A stretch of DNA of 64,000 bases from Micromonospora sp. C28SCA-DRY-2 (lineage in GTDB: Bacteria > Actinomycetota > Actinomycetes > Mycobacteriales > Micromonosporaceae): assembly GCF_030519475.1 (NCBI RefSeq), contig NZ_JAUMKD010000001.1, positions 248,001 to 312,000 of the forward strand, in the 5' to 3' direction. The notes beneath the pieces were generated by a model. The model was not told where the DNA came from and ran no database searches. It saw only the letters and a list, made by a program, of their open reading frames with translations. How positions within the stretch are numbered: position 1 is the first letter of the stretch; every line of letters begins with the position of its first letter. The position numbers were made by a program, and so were the translations under genes. Below, piece after piece: positions 62,696 through 64,000 of the stretch.

Positions 62696-63606
62696 GCACC
62701 GCGACGACGACCCGCCCGACCGACCTGGCGGACGCCCCCCGCCGGCAGCGCCGCCCGCTGCGCCCGCAACGGGTGGTGCTGCACGTCTTCCTCACCGCGG
62801 TGGCGCTCGGCTGGCTCTTCCCGATCCTCTGGGCCGTGCTGACCTCGCTGCGCTCCTACGAGTACACCGCCGCCAACGGCTATGTCTCCTTCGGCGGCTG
62901 GACCCTGGACAACTACGTCACCGCCTGGCGCACCGCCGAGTTCGGCCAGCACTTCCTCAACTCCGTCTACATCACCGTGCCGGCGGTGCTGCTGACCCTC
63001 TTCCTCGCCTCCTGCGTGGCGTTCGTCATCGCCCGGTTCAGCTGGAAGGTCAACATCGTCCTGCTCGGCCTGTTCACCGCGGCGAACCTGCTGCCGCAGC
63101 AGGCCCTGCTGATCCCGCTGTTCCGGCTCTTCACCCAGGTGCCGCTGCCGGCGTTCCTGAGCGACTCGGAACTGCTCTACGACAGTTACTGGGGCCTGAT
63201 CCTGGTCAACGTCGCCTTCCAGTGCGGCTTCTGCGTCTTCGTGCTGAGCAACTACATGAAGGCGCTGCCGCGCGACCTGTACGAGGCGGCGATGGTCGAC
63301 GGGGCCAGCGTCTGGCGGCAGTACTGGCAGGTCACCATGCCGCTGTGCCGGCCCGCCCTGGCGGCGCTGGCCACCCTGGAGGTGACCTGGATCTACAACG
63401 AGTTCTTCTGGGCCACCGTGCTGATGCGCACCGGGGACAAGTTCCCGGTGACCAGCTCGCTGAACAACCTGCGCGGCGAGTTCTTCACCGACAACAACCT
63501 GGTCTCGGCCGGCTCCGTGCTGGTCGCGATCCCCACCCTGGTGATCTTCTTCCTGTTGCAGAAGCAGTTCGTCCGGGGGCTGACGCTGGGAGCTTCCAAG
63601 GGATGA
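62692..63606 (+). CDS. Sugar ABC transporter permease (MalG-like)
   Basis: 304 residues from ATG 62692. Six membrane segments. The EAA loop is ALPRDLYEAAMVDGASVWRQ followed by YWQVTMPLCRPAL. It overlaps the genes on both sides by four bases, so the operon is tightly coupled. Confidence 0.93.
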   Translation: MSTATTTRPTDLADAPRRQRRPLRPQRVVLHVFLTAVALGWLFPILWAVLTSLRSYEYTAANGYVSFGGWTLDNYVTAWRTAEFGQHFLNSVYITVPAVLLTLFLASCVAFVIARFSWKVNIVLLGLFTAANLLPQQALLIPLFRLFTQVPLPAFLSDSELLYDSYWGLILVNVAFQCGFCVFVLSNYMKALPRDLYEAAMVDGASVWRQYWQVTMPLCRPALAALATLEVTWIYNEFFWATVLMRTGDKFPVTSSLNNLRGEFFTDNNLVSAGSVLVAIPTLVIFFLLQKQFVRGLTLGASKG

Positions 63607-64000
63607 CGATCGTCCACCTGCGCCGCGGCGGGACCCACCTGGTGCTCGACGCGCGCGGCCCGGGCCTGCCCCGGGTCGTGCACTGGGGCGGCGACCTCGG
63701 CCCGCTCGACGCCGACGGCCTGCGGCAGCTCGCCGCGGCCAGCGTCGCGCCCGTGGTGCCGAGCGCCTTCGACGCGCCCACCGTGCTGTCCCTGCTGCCG
63801 GAGGCGAGCGCCGGCTGGAGCGGCCGCCCCGCCCTGGCCGGGCACCGGGAGCGCGCCGCCTGGTCGACCGCGTTCCGGCTCGACGCGGTCGAGGTCTCCG
63901 ACGACGACCCGGCCTCCGCCGCGCGGGTCACCGTACGGGCGGTCGACGCCGGGGCCGGGCTGGCGCTGGCCGTCGAGCTGGAACTGGACCCCACCGGCCT
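63603..64000 (+). CDS. Alpha-galactosidase (GH36), N-terminal part (3' end outside window)
   Basis: At least 132 residues from ATG 63603, overlapping the permease stop. MTIVHLRRGGTHLVLDARGP, RVVHWGGDLGPLDADGLRQL and LLPEASAGWSGRPALAGHRE are the N-terminal beta-supersandwich of GH36 enzymes. The catalytic barrel lies beyond the window. With the GH42 enzyme it points to uptake and hydrolysis of alpha- and beta-galactosides. Confidence 0.85.
   Translation, partial: MTIVHLRRGGTHLVLDARGPGLPRVVHWGGDLGPLDADGLRQLAAASVAPVVPSAFDAPTVLSLLPEASAGWSGRPALAGHRERAAWSTAFRLDAVEVSDDDPASAARVTVRAVDAGAGLALAVELELDPTG

Overview
This window is very GC-rich and gene-dense, with many GTG/TTG starts and ATGA/GTGA start-stop overlaps. 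It carries ssgB, a TIGR02611-type membrane protein, a LolA-like/two-component locus and a HelD/HelR-type helicase. Together these point to a filamentous, sporulating actinomycete, most likely Micromonospora or a close Micromonosporaceae relative. The genus is inferred from gene content, not from a marker gene.

Left accessory region (1-12.6 kb). It starts inside an FtsX-like ABC permease. Next is a DNA-alkylation repair locus: an ECF sigma factor translationally coupled to an Ada-like protein with reversed domain order, divergent from an O6-alkylguanine-DNA alkyltransferase (ogt) and a frameshifted 2OG-Fe(II) oxygenase. Both divergent promoters carry the same motif, GCAACCC-N13-GGTGTT. Several decayed genes follow (an FAD monooxygenase, an MFS exporter remnant), then redox and regulatory genes (SDR, FMN reductase, SRPBCC/HxlR pair, LysR/MFS pair).

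Decayed genomic island (12,638-32,786). A 39-bp identical direct repeat, inside a 126-bp imperfect repeat, marks the 3' half of tRNA-Val(CAC) at both ends. The intact tRNA is at 32,744-32,815. No integrase was found. The island holds a four-gene overlapping small-protein cassette divergent from an XRE regulator and HD phosphohydrolase, an IS110 element, a truncated IS5-family element, recombinase and PIN-domain debris, and a resistance-like cluster (LysR, GNAT, DrrA fragment, ABC-F ATPase, FAD monooxygenase, MFS exporter, DUF2218-GNAT fusion). It ends in debris of a CoiA-like protein, a DNA ligase and a radical-SAM enzyme.

Conserved chromosome (32.8-64 kb). Here lie tRNA-Val, TIGR02611, ssgB, SDR, AraC and Rrf2 regulators, and a six-gene sulfur-scavenging operon. 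That operon (sulfonate-type ABC transporter, LLM flavin monooxygenase, flavin reductase, nitroreductase) is preceded by a 25-codon leader peptide ending in Cys. Then come a MarR/VOC pair with a palindromic operator, a TPR protein, an OmpR-type two-component system divergent from a LolA-like lipoprotein-carrier protein, helR behind a nested-hairpin leader, a tandem-duplicated GDPD phosphodiesterase and a Spo0M homologue. The window closes with a galactoside locus: a GH42 beta-galactosidase and DeoR repressor, divergent from a sugar ABC transporter and the start of an alpha-galactosidase.
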